From Pseudofabraea citricarpa (lineage: Eukaryota; Ascomycota; Leotiomycetes; Helotiales; Dermateaceae): a stretch of DNA of 64,000 nucleotides. How positions within the stretch are numbered: position 1 is the first letter of the stretch; every line of letters begins with the position of its first letter. Position numbers and translations under genes: made by a program. Of this stretch, positions 47,869 through 59,032 are shown piece by piece. Where the stretch lies: the NCBI GenBank assembly GCA_029641185.1, contig JAPWGK010000015.1:496001-560000 (forward strand), in the 5' to 3' direction. The notes beneath the pieces were generated by a model that saw only the letters and a program-made list of their open reading frames with translations, had not been told where the DNA came from and did no database searches.

Positions 47869-48663
47869 CGGGTTTCTTGTGCAATCCCTTTTTTCTCTTT
47901 TATGACATGAGCGCGAGCGAGTATACGTTTCAAGCTTTAGCTTTACCTACCTACCTACCATATCACCGCCAATGGGCGGCGTACGTATCTGGGCGAGGAC
48001 CGAAGTCTTCTGTGGTCTTCTCGCTATTAATGACGGAGTTTTACGGGTGTTACGGTATCGGATCGATCGATTGATCGATCGATCGGGCTAAGCTGTTATT
48101 TGGGTCTGGGTCTGGGTCTGGGTCTGGGACGGCAATGGGCGATGGGTGATAGGTGATCGATGGGAACGGCGTTCAAGAGGAGCTGAGCTGCAGAGCAATA
48201 CCAAAAAGAAAGTGTATTAATGTATCTTGACCTGCATATATACTTACCTACTGACCCACAGGGGAGGAGAGTAGAGTATTTCGGTAGGGATGACATGATA
48301 CATACGGTCGGTCGAGACGACGAGATAGCTGGATTAGCTCACTGAGGTACCTACTTAGAAGAAGCATGACATGACATTGCATGTTGGTAAATAGAACAGC
48401 ACACAAACACAAAAGCCGGTTCCAAGCTTTAGTTTCATAGTTTCACAGGCTGACATGGACGACCTCTTCTGTTCTCTGCTATGCATTCGTTCATTCGTTT
48501 CTTGACTCTTTCGTCTCAGTTCACATTTCTCTTCCTTCCTCCCTTTCATCCTTTCATTCTTACTTTATTTATCTATCTCGACCATCACTCACTTACTCTA
48601 ACGTAATACTTCACTGCTTAGGTAGGTACTTAGGTACTCTACCTTGTCTCCACCTCCATCTGT
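47869..48663. other. Intergenic between convergent TCO89-like and PAN2 genes
   Basis: A 795-bp 3'-to-3' spacer dense in simple sequence: (TACC)4 at 47944-47959, an ATCG tandem run near 48058-48086, the GGGTCT array and TAGGTA motifs near 48343 and 48618. No gene. Confidence 0.55.
48102..48128 (+). repeat. (GGGTCT)4GGG array, potential G-quadruplex
   Basis: Five G3 runs separated by T-C-T, so the plus strand meets the G3N1-7 quadruplex rule. It lies 234 nt after the TCO89-like stop, so it may fall in that transcript's 3' UTR. Confidence 0.85.
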
Positions 48664-51600
48664 CTATCTCAATGGACTCCCAAAGCCCAGCTGACCTAAT
48701 GCACTGCCTCCTCTACCAGGTGTCCACCCACCTGATCCAAACTGGCCACCACTGCCCGGCGCCAAACCACCAGGTGGTCTCCTCACAGGTGTCGTAGGAC
48801 CCTCGGCTGCAGCGGCGCTCAAGCTACCATCAGCCAAGATCGGTGGTGTATCCGTCCTGATCACGACCTCGCCATCCTTGGATTTTGTCGGCGGCGGCTT
48901 ATAATTTAATTCTCTGCCCTTGCTGTAGATGTCGTTAAGGATAGCCTCGAGGATTCCGGCGTCTTGGAATTCTTGGTATTTGCGGTAGAGCTTGAGGGCG
49001 CTGCGGGCATCCTCGATCGAGTCGTGCGTCTCGAGTTGGATTTCTTCTTTCAGTAGGTACCAAGCCAGGAAGGCAAGTGAGAGCTTCCGCAGCCGCGATT
49101 TGACAAAGAAGAAATCGATCGTGTCGATAACTTGGCTCTTGGGTACGTGGATATTTGTTACGCGGAAATCCGTCTTCAGTCCGTGACCTAGAAACTTGCA
49201 GCCTAGATTCAGAAGAATCCAGAGTTTCTTATATGCTATCTTCAGGGGTAGCAAATTGTGTTTAGATAATCTGGGATCCAAATCACTTGGTACAATCCCG
49301 GAGTAAGATGTCAAGAAATCTACGACTGGCTGGTTCGACTTGACGTAATCATCTATGAAGGGAAGACCTTCGTCCTCGCCCGATCCGCGTATTACTGAGA
49401 CTCGAGCAAGCGCGTACACTATAGGACGAATAGTTTCTCGTTCGCCATCCGAATTCATCTCAATCTCGGGTTGTCGAATCGCAACGAATTCTGTGTCTAA
49501 TGCAACAACCGTTCCTTCCGTCGGTGCTTCTTGTGGCACCAATGTACGATATGTCTTGGGGCCAGGATGTCGACTATCATAAAATCAGCAGATTTCTACA
49601 CATACATTGGATTGGAACCCACTTGTGATCTATGTAAAGTAGTGAAGTATCGAGATTTTGCTTCCACGAATTATCGATTTGATTGTTAGCCGCTTTGACT
49701 TGATATGTCAATATAGCTGGGACCTTCCAGGCCGTATTGAACGCTAATGCCTCCTCTTTTGAGATTGGTTGAACTAGGAAGTCATTGAATAGATGCCATT
49801 GGTTCTCGTTTTCGGGGGCCGTTGGTCGCGAATGAGCAACTGAAACATTGTCAGCATGATATCAATACCGGTGTGAAAACGACTTACCATTGGCCAAAGA
49901 CACAAGATGGGGTTTTTGACTGTGCCCATTTTCGATATCTGCTACGAGTCCTATTAGAGAATAGACCGTGATATTATGCATCCCTCTCTGTAGATGAAGC
50001 TTCAAATCCTCTCCTTGGTAGCAGAAGAATTGTCCTTGATCAACAATGACCCCGATCTCCTCGGGTAACCAGCCAGGTGTTGACCAGAATTGCTTGGCTT
50101 CCGGAGTATTGACTGCTGCGTTCAGCATCAGAACTGCAGGAATGCTATGTATCGTCTTCTTGGTCTGCAATGACTGGTAACGTTGGCACCTGCTACACCA
50201 TCCTCGACTAGTTGTCTCACGCTCAACACTTGATTTGAGAATCTGGGAGAAGGAAAGCTTGGGCGCTCGGGGGTTTCGAGTCACTATCTTCTAGATTTTG
50301 TCAGTTTTACGAGGGACTTCTTGTAGGGCGTAACCTACTGGCAGAGGGTATATCAGCTCATTGACAAAGGTTGTTCCAGGCCGTGTATGTTCGCTTCGGC
50401 AATTCATACATCTGATAGTCGTTGTAGCAGAGGTTGCCAGCACCTACTATTGTTAATCCATAATCTGTAACAGCTGGAAAGGCTAAGCGTACCTGTTCAA
50501 AGGCAGGTGATCGTGGGGGAATATTTCTGTAATCCTGCACAATCTTATCTAGTAAAAATCGGTTTAAGCCTTGAATCATGGTAGAAAGATTCGATCCGGG
50601 CGAATCTTCTTCCAACAAGCCCAAAGGCCCAGCTGCAAGCAAGATTAGCCAATGACATTCCTCAAAGATAATAAACACACCTTCTCGGTGGCTGCCAAAC
50701 GTTTTTAGCATATTAGTAGCCTGGCAAATTAATCCTTCAGCTTTTTCAAGCATATCAAACAAGAACCCCATCTCGCAGAGTAGACATAATTCGTTGACAC
50801 AACCCGTAGCAGTGTGTTGTAAAGCTAGATTCCGAACTAAAGGCGTAAAGTGCATGATCTGTAGTAGAGGGTTCGCGTAAGAGTTTGAGATATGATTCTC
50901 TAACCCAGAGTATGCTGTCTCATTGTAATAACTATCTAGGTTAGCTTCAGTATACCTCTGTGAGGGATGCTACAAACCCAAAGTCAAAATCGTCAACGCC
51001 GAACTTGCTATACTTGATTTCTACATTTCGATATTCTGGAAGCATTTCGGATTTTGAAGGATCGGATGCGGCGGGTGGCGCAGGAGAATCGTTGATTCGT
51101 CTTTCAAGTGGGACATCACTTGAAGAAGTCTCTCGTGCCTTTTCGCTAAGGAATCTTGGTGCTTGAACTCTTTCGTTTTTCTTTTCTGATGTTCTGGTAT
51201 TATCCACCTGGTTTCTTTTTAAACTTCTGGTATTGCGTCCATACGCTCCCCATTCGGTGGCTTTCAAGGTCGCGAGAAATTGCTGGTCAACTTTGGGCGG
51301 TGGAGCGCCAACTTCAAAAATCATGTGGCTAGGCCACGCTGATAGAAGCTGCTCCCGGTAGTACGGCATGCCAATACTACTCAGAGGTCTACATATGCTC
51401 ATTAGAAAAATAGAGGCAAGATTTCAATGGTGACTTACGAATCAACAGACCAATCAAGCGGAGCTTGCTCTTCAACGGGATCCGCGAACTCAACAGGAAC
51501 ACTTAATTCCGCGAAACGAATCCTCGAAGGAGATCCCCAAAGGTGTATATTACACTCTGCATCTCCCAAGGCAATGGCTTCCCCAGAAGGTGCAATTTCT

Positions 51601-52631
51601 AACATATTCAAGTAGCTTAACACGTTTGCTTGTTTCACGTTACTCGTATTTACATTCATTAGATCAACGATATGCATCTGACCTGTCTGGGAGAGGACAA
51701 TGCTTGTAGTGAGCATTCTTGGATGCATTCGAACATAGGCTGCACCAGCAGGAAAGGGGATGGGAGGTAAGGAAATCAAGTTTTTCAAGTCAAAAACATT
51801 GACAAGGGGATCAAGCATGTAATTCTGCTGTTGTTGTGGTCGAAGAGAATAACCACAGGTGACAATGAAGTCATGTTGAGCGTCCATATCATTAATGAGT
51901 GCAGTATGAGCCACCCAGGTTTTGATTGTGTTGAAAGTAATCGAATCCAAGATATTGACAGAACCGGTCTTCGTAGCAGCGCATATATATCGACTTCGCT
52001 TCATGTTGATGTAATGATCACTGGTATGGATCTATGATATTTAGCAATTATGCCACAAGATAACCGCGAACCTCAAACCTGTTTTGTGATAATTCCTTTA
52101 TCCACATCGATTGCGAACATGATATCTTGGACTCCAGCCACAAGTATCTCAGCAGTGCCTTTGGAAGTATAACTCATACATCGCAAGTCCTTCATCTCGT
52201 CATGGCTGCAGCGCAATTAGACGTATGGCATTTCTATTGTTATTGGGAACATACGCAATATGCCATAGTGGGGGTCCACGCCTCATAGCCATATGTACAC
52301 CTCTTGCCGTCAAAGCAATCACGCCCTTGTCATGAAAAAGCAATCGGCGTACCGGACCATCGCCTGCTTTGAAAGAAGTATGCCGCTGCAGGTCGGTGCC
52401 GTAAAAGCTGGTGACCCGGCCATATCCATTGCCTGCCCATAACAACTCTTGATGCGTGTCGAAAGAGATTGCCTCAATGGGCGTGGGGACTGCGTGAATG
52501 CCCGGGGGTGGGAGCGCCAGCCGCGCAACCTGGGGAAGAGGTTAGCATAGAACTACGGCTCGTTCTCCTCGACTATTTGGTTTTGGAAGAGGGTGTACAA
52601 GCTGACTTACTTCCTCCCAGTCCGCGTCCAT
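48664..52631 (-). CDS. PAN2: PAN2, catalytic subunit of the PAN2-PAN3 deadenylase
   Basis: Poly(A)-specific 3' exonuclease that trims mRNA tails with PAN3. Ten exons: 52631..52611, 52529..52255, 52205..52079, 52031..51439, 51388..50978, 50931..50493, 50443..50339, 50290..49888, 49839..49623, 49573..48664; 1166 aa, the usual length. The N-terminus (M-D-A-D-W-E-E-V-A-R-L-A-L-P-P-P-G) opens the WD40 propeller, followed by the PAN3-binding linker. A pseudo-ubiquitin-hydrolase domain includes I-R-C-M-N-C-R-S-E-H-T-R-P-G-T-T. The DEDDh exonuclease has D890 and E892 (A-L-D-T-E-F), D999 (L-K-T-D-F), H1047 and D1052, all present. The C-terminus is Gly/Pro-rich. Exon 1 encodes only seven residues. The acceptor of intron 6 (50444) was chosen to give V-L-A-T-S-A-T before I-R-C-M-N-C. 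Confidence 0.95.
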
Positions 52632-53116
52632 GACCTTTAAACAGAGACAGCTGGCTAAACCATATTTTGGTGATTAAGATACTGGGATTTAAATCATCAT
52701 GTTTGAATCAGACGTCTGGATTATCGCGACGACCGCGCCGGGCAGTATTTCCGACCGCCTTGGGACGCTTCAGACGCCATGCCAAGTTTAGTTTAGTGTG
52801 TGAAGCTTGGGCACCCCGCCAACAGGGGGAGGGACATCGGTAGTGAAGCAAATAATAACCCAAATTACTACGCTAGCAGGTTTAATACAGAAGTTCAATT
52901 CCAGAATAACGATAATGATTATTAACCACAAATGAAAAGAGACAGAAGATAAATTTTCGAAGACGCCGTACTATAAGTCGTTATCAATAAACCCTGCCTC
53001 AATAGATGTAAAGTAAAGAGAGCTAGAAGATGAATGTGACGAATTTTTATATCTACCTATCTACCTGCCTACTTATATATATTCCAAGTTTCGATAGAAC
53101 CCGAATGCTCCTCGCT
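52632..53116. other. Intergenic between PAN2 start and kinase-like gene stop
   Basis: A 485-bp spacer with the PAN2 promoter and the 3' flank of the next minus-strand gene. It contains C-T-A-C-C units near 53047-53070. No gene. Confidence 0.45.
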
Positions 53117-54028
53117 TTACTGCCGTTTCACCAAATCCAAAAGCCCATTCTCTACAAGTTCCTTGCACTCTTTTTGCCTTGCCTTATAATCTTCTTCCCC
53201 CATGACCATTGAACTACCACCCTCAATACCATCCAGTGATTTTATTGCAGTCGACAAAGATTTGATGGAATTATATTCTCCATGCCAACAATTACGTATA
53301 ATAACATCAACTTCGTTACTGTCGGTTTTGGGGAGTATCATCTTCTGAAGGAGGTCGACAACTGCTGGTCCATGTCGTTTCCCGAACCATTCGTTGTCGT
53401 AAGGCTCATAGCCTCGGACCATGTAATAAAATACTGACCCTATCGCGAATTGTTCTGTACGAGGTCCAAGATACCCAAAGCCCCCGCGTTCCTCTCCCCC
53501 TTCTTCACCAAGCACTCTGGCATAAGGAGCGATACCAACTTCAACATCGGTACCAATAGCTGCCGTATTGTCAAAGTCGGTCAGCTTTAGATGATCCGCA
53601 CTATCGAGGAGAAGGTTTGGTGGCCGAATGTCACCGTGTGCATACCCCAGAGACTCGAGCCAAGCCGCAGCATTAGATAATTCCGACATCCACCTCAGAA
53701 CCAACCACCGTGGTTCAGCGCCTTCTACCTTTAGCACCCTCTCTGTGGTTGGGTCTCTCGTTTGTCGCTGCTGGAGTCGTTGATCGAGGGTGCCACCATC
53801 AAGAAACTGCAGGAAGTTTGCGTTTGGGAGACGAAGGAAGCTTTGAACGAGATCGGGGCATTGAGGACGATTCTCGAGTAGATCAAAGATACTATACTCG
53901 TTGCGGATTCGCGGATCGTTATCTTTAATTGAGTATTTCAAGACAATCCCCTCGGAGACTTTATAAACAAGACCAACTTCACCCCACGATAAAAGCTCCA
54001 AATTTGTTGGCCGCCTTATAGAAGTCAT
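53117..54028 (-). CDS. Atypical protein-kinase-like protein
   Basis: Intronless, 303 aa, with a protein-kinase fold but altered motifs. A candidate ATP-binding Lys is K31 (V-L-K-Y) and the helix-C Glu is E44 (R-N-E-Y). The catalytic loop is H131-G-D-I-R-P-P-N138, with Gly and Arg where canonical kinases have Arg and Lys; the DFG motif is D151-F-D. The glycine-rich loop is reduced to S-W-G-E-V-G-L-V-Y. The catalytic Asp, Asn and metal Asp remain, so activity is possible. Helical C-lobe segments such as G-P-R-T-E-Q-F-A-I-G-S-V-F-Y-Y-M follow. Similar single-exon HGDI-x-P-x-N proteins form large lineage-specific families in filamentous ascomycetes. Substrate unknown. Confidence 0.8.
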   Translation of the reverse strand: MTSIRRPTNLELLSWGEVGLVYKVSEGIVLKYSIKDNDPRIRNEYSIFDLLENRPQCPDLVQSFLRLPNANFLQFLDGGTLDQRLQQRQTRDPTTERVLKVEGAEPRWLVLRWMSELSNAAAWLESLGYAHGDIRPPNLLLDSADHLKLTDFDNTAAIGTDVEVGIAPYARVLGEEGGEERGGFGYLGPRTEQFAIGSVFYYMVRGYEPYDNEWFGKRHGPAVVDLLQKMILPKTDSNEVDVIIRNCWHGEYNSIKSLSTAIKSLDGIEGGSSMVMGEEDYKARQKECKELVENGLLDLVKRQ

Positions 54029-54455
54029 GGCGATTGCTTCGCTGGGTATTTATCACGTTTCTCATATTTCATGGACCTTGTTTTGAGGATGACTTTGGAG
54101 AACAAAGGTCTCAGCGTAGTAACTACCTGAGTATATAAAGTACTAGCCAGCCAGGTATTGTCACGTGCTATCTCAACAGTTCTTGTGAAGCAACTGATCG
54201 TTAGACTTATTAAGGAGTGTTAATTAGAGGAGCATTTCCAAAAAATGTATCATCTCCTTAGGAACTATTTGTGGCACTCACAGCAATGAATATAATGTTG
54301 GGCTAGTGACTAACGGGCTGAATTCACATCGAGCAACTAATTCAAGGAACAAACACGAGATCCATACTTATCATACACCCTGATTTTGCTAATATCTTAG
54401 TATGGTAAAGTAGACAGGGGCTCGATAAGTATACCAACTCCAGATAAGTAAAGCA
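54029..54455. other. Intergenic between two minus-strand genes
   Basis: A 427-bp AT-rich spacer that should carry the promoter of the kinase-like gene. Nothing else was recognised. Confidence 0.45.
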
Positions 54456-55574
54456 TCACTTCCCCTTCCAGAACTGATCCAGCATATTTCTCACAGTGAG
54501 TACCTGTATCTCCGGAAACTTCTGGTTCAAAGATCCCTCTACAGGGATATTGCTAATGCCCATAGCAAACCAAAGCTGGAAGATGGCCAAGAACCACTGC
54601 AGCCTATCCTTCGGGAAGCTCGCGTAAAGAGCAAGATGGGCCGGCAATTCAGTCACTTCGAATCTCTTCAGCTTCCCAACATCGTCATATGCAACCTGGA
54701 ATTTAGATCCTGTTTGGTACATATCAGCGATGACCCAAGATATTATCTTAGGGGAACACATACCGCGCGCTTCTTCAGCCAGGCTCAGAAACTCATTCCA
54801 TGTCATCTGGTCACCCACAATACGACTCTCTTCGGGCCATTCGTCGAGATCAAGTGCTGCGACGATGAACCTGGCCAGGTCGAAAGTATAGGTAAAAGTG
54901 ACGAGTTCATCGCCAGATCCCGGAATCCCCGCAGCTTTGTTCTCGATATCAAGAACCAGGGTGTTGGGTTTCAGGTAGGTCTTGATATAAGGCATGGCAA
55001 AATAATCCAAGAAGACGCCGTTCAAGAAGACAGTCCATTGCAGATCTGTCTTCTTTAACTCATCTATAGCCTCGAAGTAGTGCTTGAGTGGAGGTAGAAC
55101 TTCGACAAAGCTTTGCTACTTTTTAGCTAATTTGGTTTATGGCAAAAAGAATAAAGGAAGAAGAAAAGTGACCTACTCTCGCGGATAGGGAATAGCAAAA
55201 GCACTTGGCACAAACCGCTTTGTCGATGAAGATCCCGTGGCGGCTTTGATGAGATTTAGTTGAGACTTGCTAAGCGAATCACCCTGGATAGCGAAAGTTG
55301 AAATGACGGTATGGATCTGATTTTCTTCGAGCACGGCTGTTAGAGACTCAATGTCGCTGTAGTCAACCTGTACACAAGTTGCGCCGTCATATTCCTCATT
55401 TCTAGGTTCCTGGCAATCTGCAAGTCAGAAACTACAACGATCTGATTATTTAAGTGCAAGGTTGCTTACCTTGCGTGTGAGGATAATAGCACGATGATGC
55501 GGATGTCCTTTCATAACCTCGACAATCGTTCGTCCGACACCACCTGTGCCACCAGCAATAGCCACATTAACCAT
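54456..55574 (-). CDS. NmrA/isoflavone-reductase-like NAD(P)-binding protein
   Basis: Atypical short-chain dehydrogenase/reductase of the NmrA family. Four exons (55574..55470, 55409..55177, 55110..54764, 54709..54456) give 312 aa. The dinucleotide motif G-G-T-G-G-V-G-R-T-I-V-E starts at residue 8 (GxxGxxG), and strands such as H-T-V-I-S-T-F-A and R-F-V-P-S-A-F-A follow. Family members are either NmrA-type redox sensors that control nitrogen repression or reductases of aromatic compounds; the sequence does not discriminate. Acceptors for introns 1 and 2 were chosen downstream of nearer AGs to keep the conserved V-Q-V-D-Y-S-D and P-P-L-K-H-Y-F segments in frame, so those borders carry some doubt. 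It is divergent from the transporter gene. Confidence 0.82.
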
Positions 55575-56231
55575 TTTTAGTTATGTTTCTCTTGACAAAA
55601 AGCTTCACAAGTCTCAAACACTTGAATTGTAAAAATCGAAAAAGGTAGATTAAATACTGACTTAATTACCCCACACCATACTTACTACACCGAAGCCGAA
55701 TAAATATAGGCCAAAATGATTATAAGTTTGCCAACCCGCAATGAAGCCTCGGCCGAAACATCACAATGGAGAAGTGGTATTGGTCATGTGACCATATAGG
55801 CTCGCTTAAATGACGGCAGCCCCTGAGCTCTCCACTCGCGCCGATGATACAGTCGAGCTCCACACGAGCCGCCGAAACAAATCCATCAGAGCCAACTTCA
55901 AGACTCCAAGTGTTTCGCGCCGGGGACACTCGAACTGGCCATCTGATAAACCTCTGAACGCCCGCACTGGGATGAGAGTACCGGAACCACACCACACCAC
56001 ACCACACGGTAGTGTACAAGTAAGCTTAAAGGACCGAAAGCAAGCAGAAGAAGCTTTTCCGATCTACACCTGTCATCATCATTGTTTGCTGTTTCTCCCC
56101 TCCTCTGCCCTTCCTCCTCAATTACATTGTGTACAGATGATTCAGTGAATCCCCTCATTCTCTTTTCCTTTCTCTCCTCTCCTCTCCTCTCTCTCACGCC
56201 CTCAACTACCACCACCATCACCGCAAAAGTC
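55575..56231. other. Divergent promoter of NmrA-like and MFSD5-like genes
   Basis: A 657-bp head-to-head spacer. It contains (CCACA)-type repeats near 55988-56007 and a CTCTC-rich tract near 56175-56195, just before the transporter ATG. No gene. Confidence 0.5.
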
Positions 56232-57676
56232 ATGAACTTCTACGACTCCTCCTTCCTCCTGCTCATCAGCTTCTGCGGCCTCCTCACCTGGCGCCAATAC
56301 ACGACGAGCCCCGCCGACGAGCAGAACGAGAAGCGCAACAGCCTGACGCAGAAGCAGAATGGGCCCAGCCAGGTACAGAAGGCTGAAGCCAGCAGGTTCA
56401 CGCGCCTGTTCCTAACGGTATACTCGCTGGTGATGGCCTCGGACTGGCTACAGGGTCCATACGTCTACAGTCTCTACAAGGACCAATTCGAGCTGCGGGA
56501 GACGCTGGTCGCCGGTATATCCAACTCCCTTCCCAAACCTCTCTTGCAAGGAGGAGCGCTAACGAAGCCTTCTGCCTGCCAGCACTCTTCACAACCGGAT
56601 TCCTCTCGGGCGGTATATCGGGTTACTTCGTAGGCCAGTTCGCCGACCGCTACGGACGGAAGACAGCTTGCCTCGTATTCTGCATCACCTACTCGATCGC
56701 GTGCTTTTCGACGCTGCTGCCGCACCTGGGCGCGCTGTTCTTCGGGCGTGTCTTCGGCGGCATCAGCACGAGCCTGATGTACAGCGCCTTCGAGAGCTGG
56801 ATGGTGACCGAGTACCACCGGCGCCAGATGGGGCGGACCGGCATGTCGCTGAGCAGCATGTTCGGCATCATGACGACCATGAACAGCATCGTGGCCATCG
56901 TGTCGGGCGTCTTCAGCGAATGGCTGGTGCGAGTTACCGGGACGAAACGGTCGCCGTTCATGGCCTCAGCCGCCCTGCTCGTCGTGGCCTTCGTCCTGAT
57001 CTCGCGCTTCTGGTCCGAGAACTACGGCGACAGCGCGACCTCGTCGTCCTCGTCTTCCTCGCCCGGCCCAGCGAAGAAGAACGTCCTCGCGGTTGTCTTG
57101 GCCGACAAGAGGATCTTGACGCTCGGATTGGCTTCCTGTTTCTTCGAAGGCTCCATGTACCTCTTCGTGTTTTTCTGGACGCCGGCTCTGAAGGCCGCGC
57201 AGAGCCAGGCAGCGACGCATAGCGGCGAGCCCGCGCCCGGCCTGCCGCTGGGCATGATATTTGCTTGTTTTATGGGGAGCGTCATGCTGGGCTCTCTGGT
57301 CTTCAACCTCGTCGTATCGAAGCACCACCTCATCTCGCACGCGCGCCTCCTGACCATCATCTTCGCAACGGCCTCGTCCTCGCTGCTGATTACCGTCGTG
57401 GTCAAGGACGAGGCCATGACCTTCTGGTCCTTCTGTGTCTTTGAGGCTTGCGTGGGCATGTACTGGCCCTCGGTCGGCTACTTGAAAGGCCGCGTAATCG
57501 ACGATGCCGTGCGCGCGAGGGTCTACGGATTGCTGAGGATCCCGCTGAATATCTTTGTCGTTGTGGCGCTGAGTTTGATCAAGGAGGGTGAGGTGTACAG
57601 GAACCAGGTATTTATGACGTGCAGCGGCTTGCTGGTTGGCGTTTCGGGCATCTTTCACATGATTGTAAGTGAGTAA
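56232..57676 (+). CDS. MFS transporter, MFSD5/molybdate-anion transporter type
   Basis: Multi-pass membrane protein of the MFSD5 family, whose algal member imports molybdate. Two exons (56232..56514, 56583..57676) give 458 aa. The first helix (S-S-F-L-L-L-I-S-F-C-G-L-L) is followed by a charged loop, then D-W-L-Q-G-P-Y-V-Y-S-L-Y, the family signature. G-Q-F-A-D-R-Y-G-R-K is the MFS loop 2-3 motif. F-G-R-V-F-G-G-I-S-T-S-L-M-Y-S-A-F-E-S-W and S-C-F-F-E-G-S-M-Y-L-F-V-F-F-W are also typical. Codons are markedly richer in G/C at third positions than neighbouring genes. The stop follows M-I-V-S-E immediately after a GTAAGT-like sequence, so a further 3' exon is conceivable. Transport substrate in fungi is unproven. 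Confidence 0.85.
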
Positions 57677-59032
57677 GTAAGTTAGAGAGAAGAGAGGTGT
57701 TGCATTAGAGTTTGGGCGCTATTGTAAAAAGAAAAAAGTGGAAAAGTCATGATATGATGGTTGGTGATCTGTATAGATAGAAGGAAAGAAAATGTAGATA
57801 TCAAGAGTTGGCTACTTTTAAGCTATATCTCTTGAGCCCTTCGTTAGTATGGTCAGTCACAAGGTAATAAGTTACCTATCACAGCCAGCAAGGTTCCTAA
57901 TATCTCTAACAGCAACACCTATAACCCACCTCGGGCTTTCTAAAATGTAAATATTAACATATAACCCTGGCTATGCCTATGATACCAGAATGACACACAT
58001 ACAAAACCACAACCACACAACTCAAAAACACGCATACACAAGCCAGATTGTAAAGAAACCGAGCAAGGAAAAACATCCCCTCATAATACTATATTATCTC
58101 ATCTCGTATGCCGTGGGCACGTTATACTCTAAAAGGCAGGCCTCTCGCTCATCTATATACAAAAGAGACAAATAGAAACAAAGGAAGAGAGCCCATACGT
58201 ACACAGAAAGGGGGAGACGGGAGAGGGGCACAGGAGAGAGTAGATTAAGTATTCAATTCCATCCGTGTTTCCTTCCATCCATCCATCCAAGCTCTATATT
58301 TCTTCAACCGCTTCCCTGCCCTCTTCCATAACTTTTCTCCTCGTATCCATCACCGTCTCCATCTCCATCTCCATCTCCACCCTCCACCCTCGCTCGTCAC
58401 ACCCATTGGTATACCAACCAATCAATCAATGAATCATTATATTTCCCCCATTTGCTCCTCTTGCCTCCCTTTCCTATGGTGCCCATCACCATCTCATATT
58501 AATTCCTCCACCACAAGCAGCGGCAACTGAAGAAAAAGGAATTGACGCCTCCATCCATAGTATGAGAAGAAAATGACGATGATGGTGGCGATTGAGGTGA
58601 AGTTTATGAGCCAATGGTTGGCGAGGCAGGAATAACAGAAAAATGCAGGAGAGAAAAAAAAACAAGAGTAAAAAAAATCCATAAAGACGTAGGTATGTAG
58701 ATATTACACCTCCCAGCTCTGAGAGTTCTTCGTCTGTTGATAAAACTCCTTGGAAGAAGGAAAATAACCCTGTATGCTTTCCAAACGTTAAGTCAGGTAT
58801 CCATCCCTTATGCGAAAATATGCATCTTCGCCTTGTAGACAGACAAAAGGCTCCCAAACCAGAGCAGAACAGAAAAGTCTTGCTGTCATACCACATCATC
58901 TGAGAAGGTGCCAGGAGTCAGGAGGCCAGCACCCGTCCCTCTCCTATTCGCACTGGTCCTTGATATAACCCCATCCATTCTCCAAATGACAGTTAACACC
59001 TAAAGAGCGTATCATCATTATACCCTCCCTAA
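57677..59032. other. Intergenic between convergent transporter and kinase genes
   Basis: A 1.36-kb 3'-to-3' spacer. It contains CATC repeats near 58273-58288, a C-T-C-C-A-T hexamer run at 58357-58380, and A/G-rich sequence near 58640-58680. A hydrophobic minus-strand frame near 58486-58899 lacks family features and is treated as chance. Confidence 0.5.

Noticed and set aside
56966..57658. Long antisense open frame (about 230 codons) opposite the MFSD5-like gene
   Set aside because: It is a by-product of GC-rich codons; the sense strand has clear transporter motifs and the antisense protein has none.
53117..57676. Secondary-metabolite cluster (kinase-like, NmrA-like, MFS)
   Set aside because: There is no synthase, terpene cyclase or tailoring P450; the transporter is MFSD5-type, not an efflux pump.
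58486..58899. Hydrophobic minus-strand open frame between the transporter and kinase genes
   Set aside because: The Phe/Leu-rich reading comes from A/G-rich simple sequence and lacks splice or family support.
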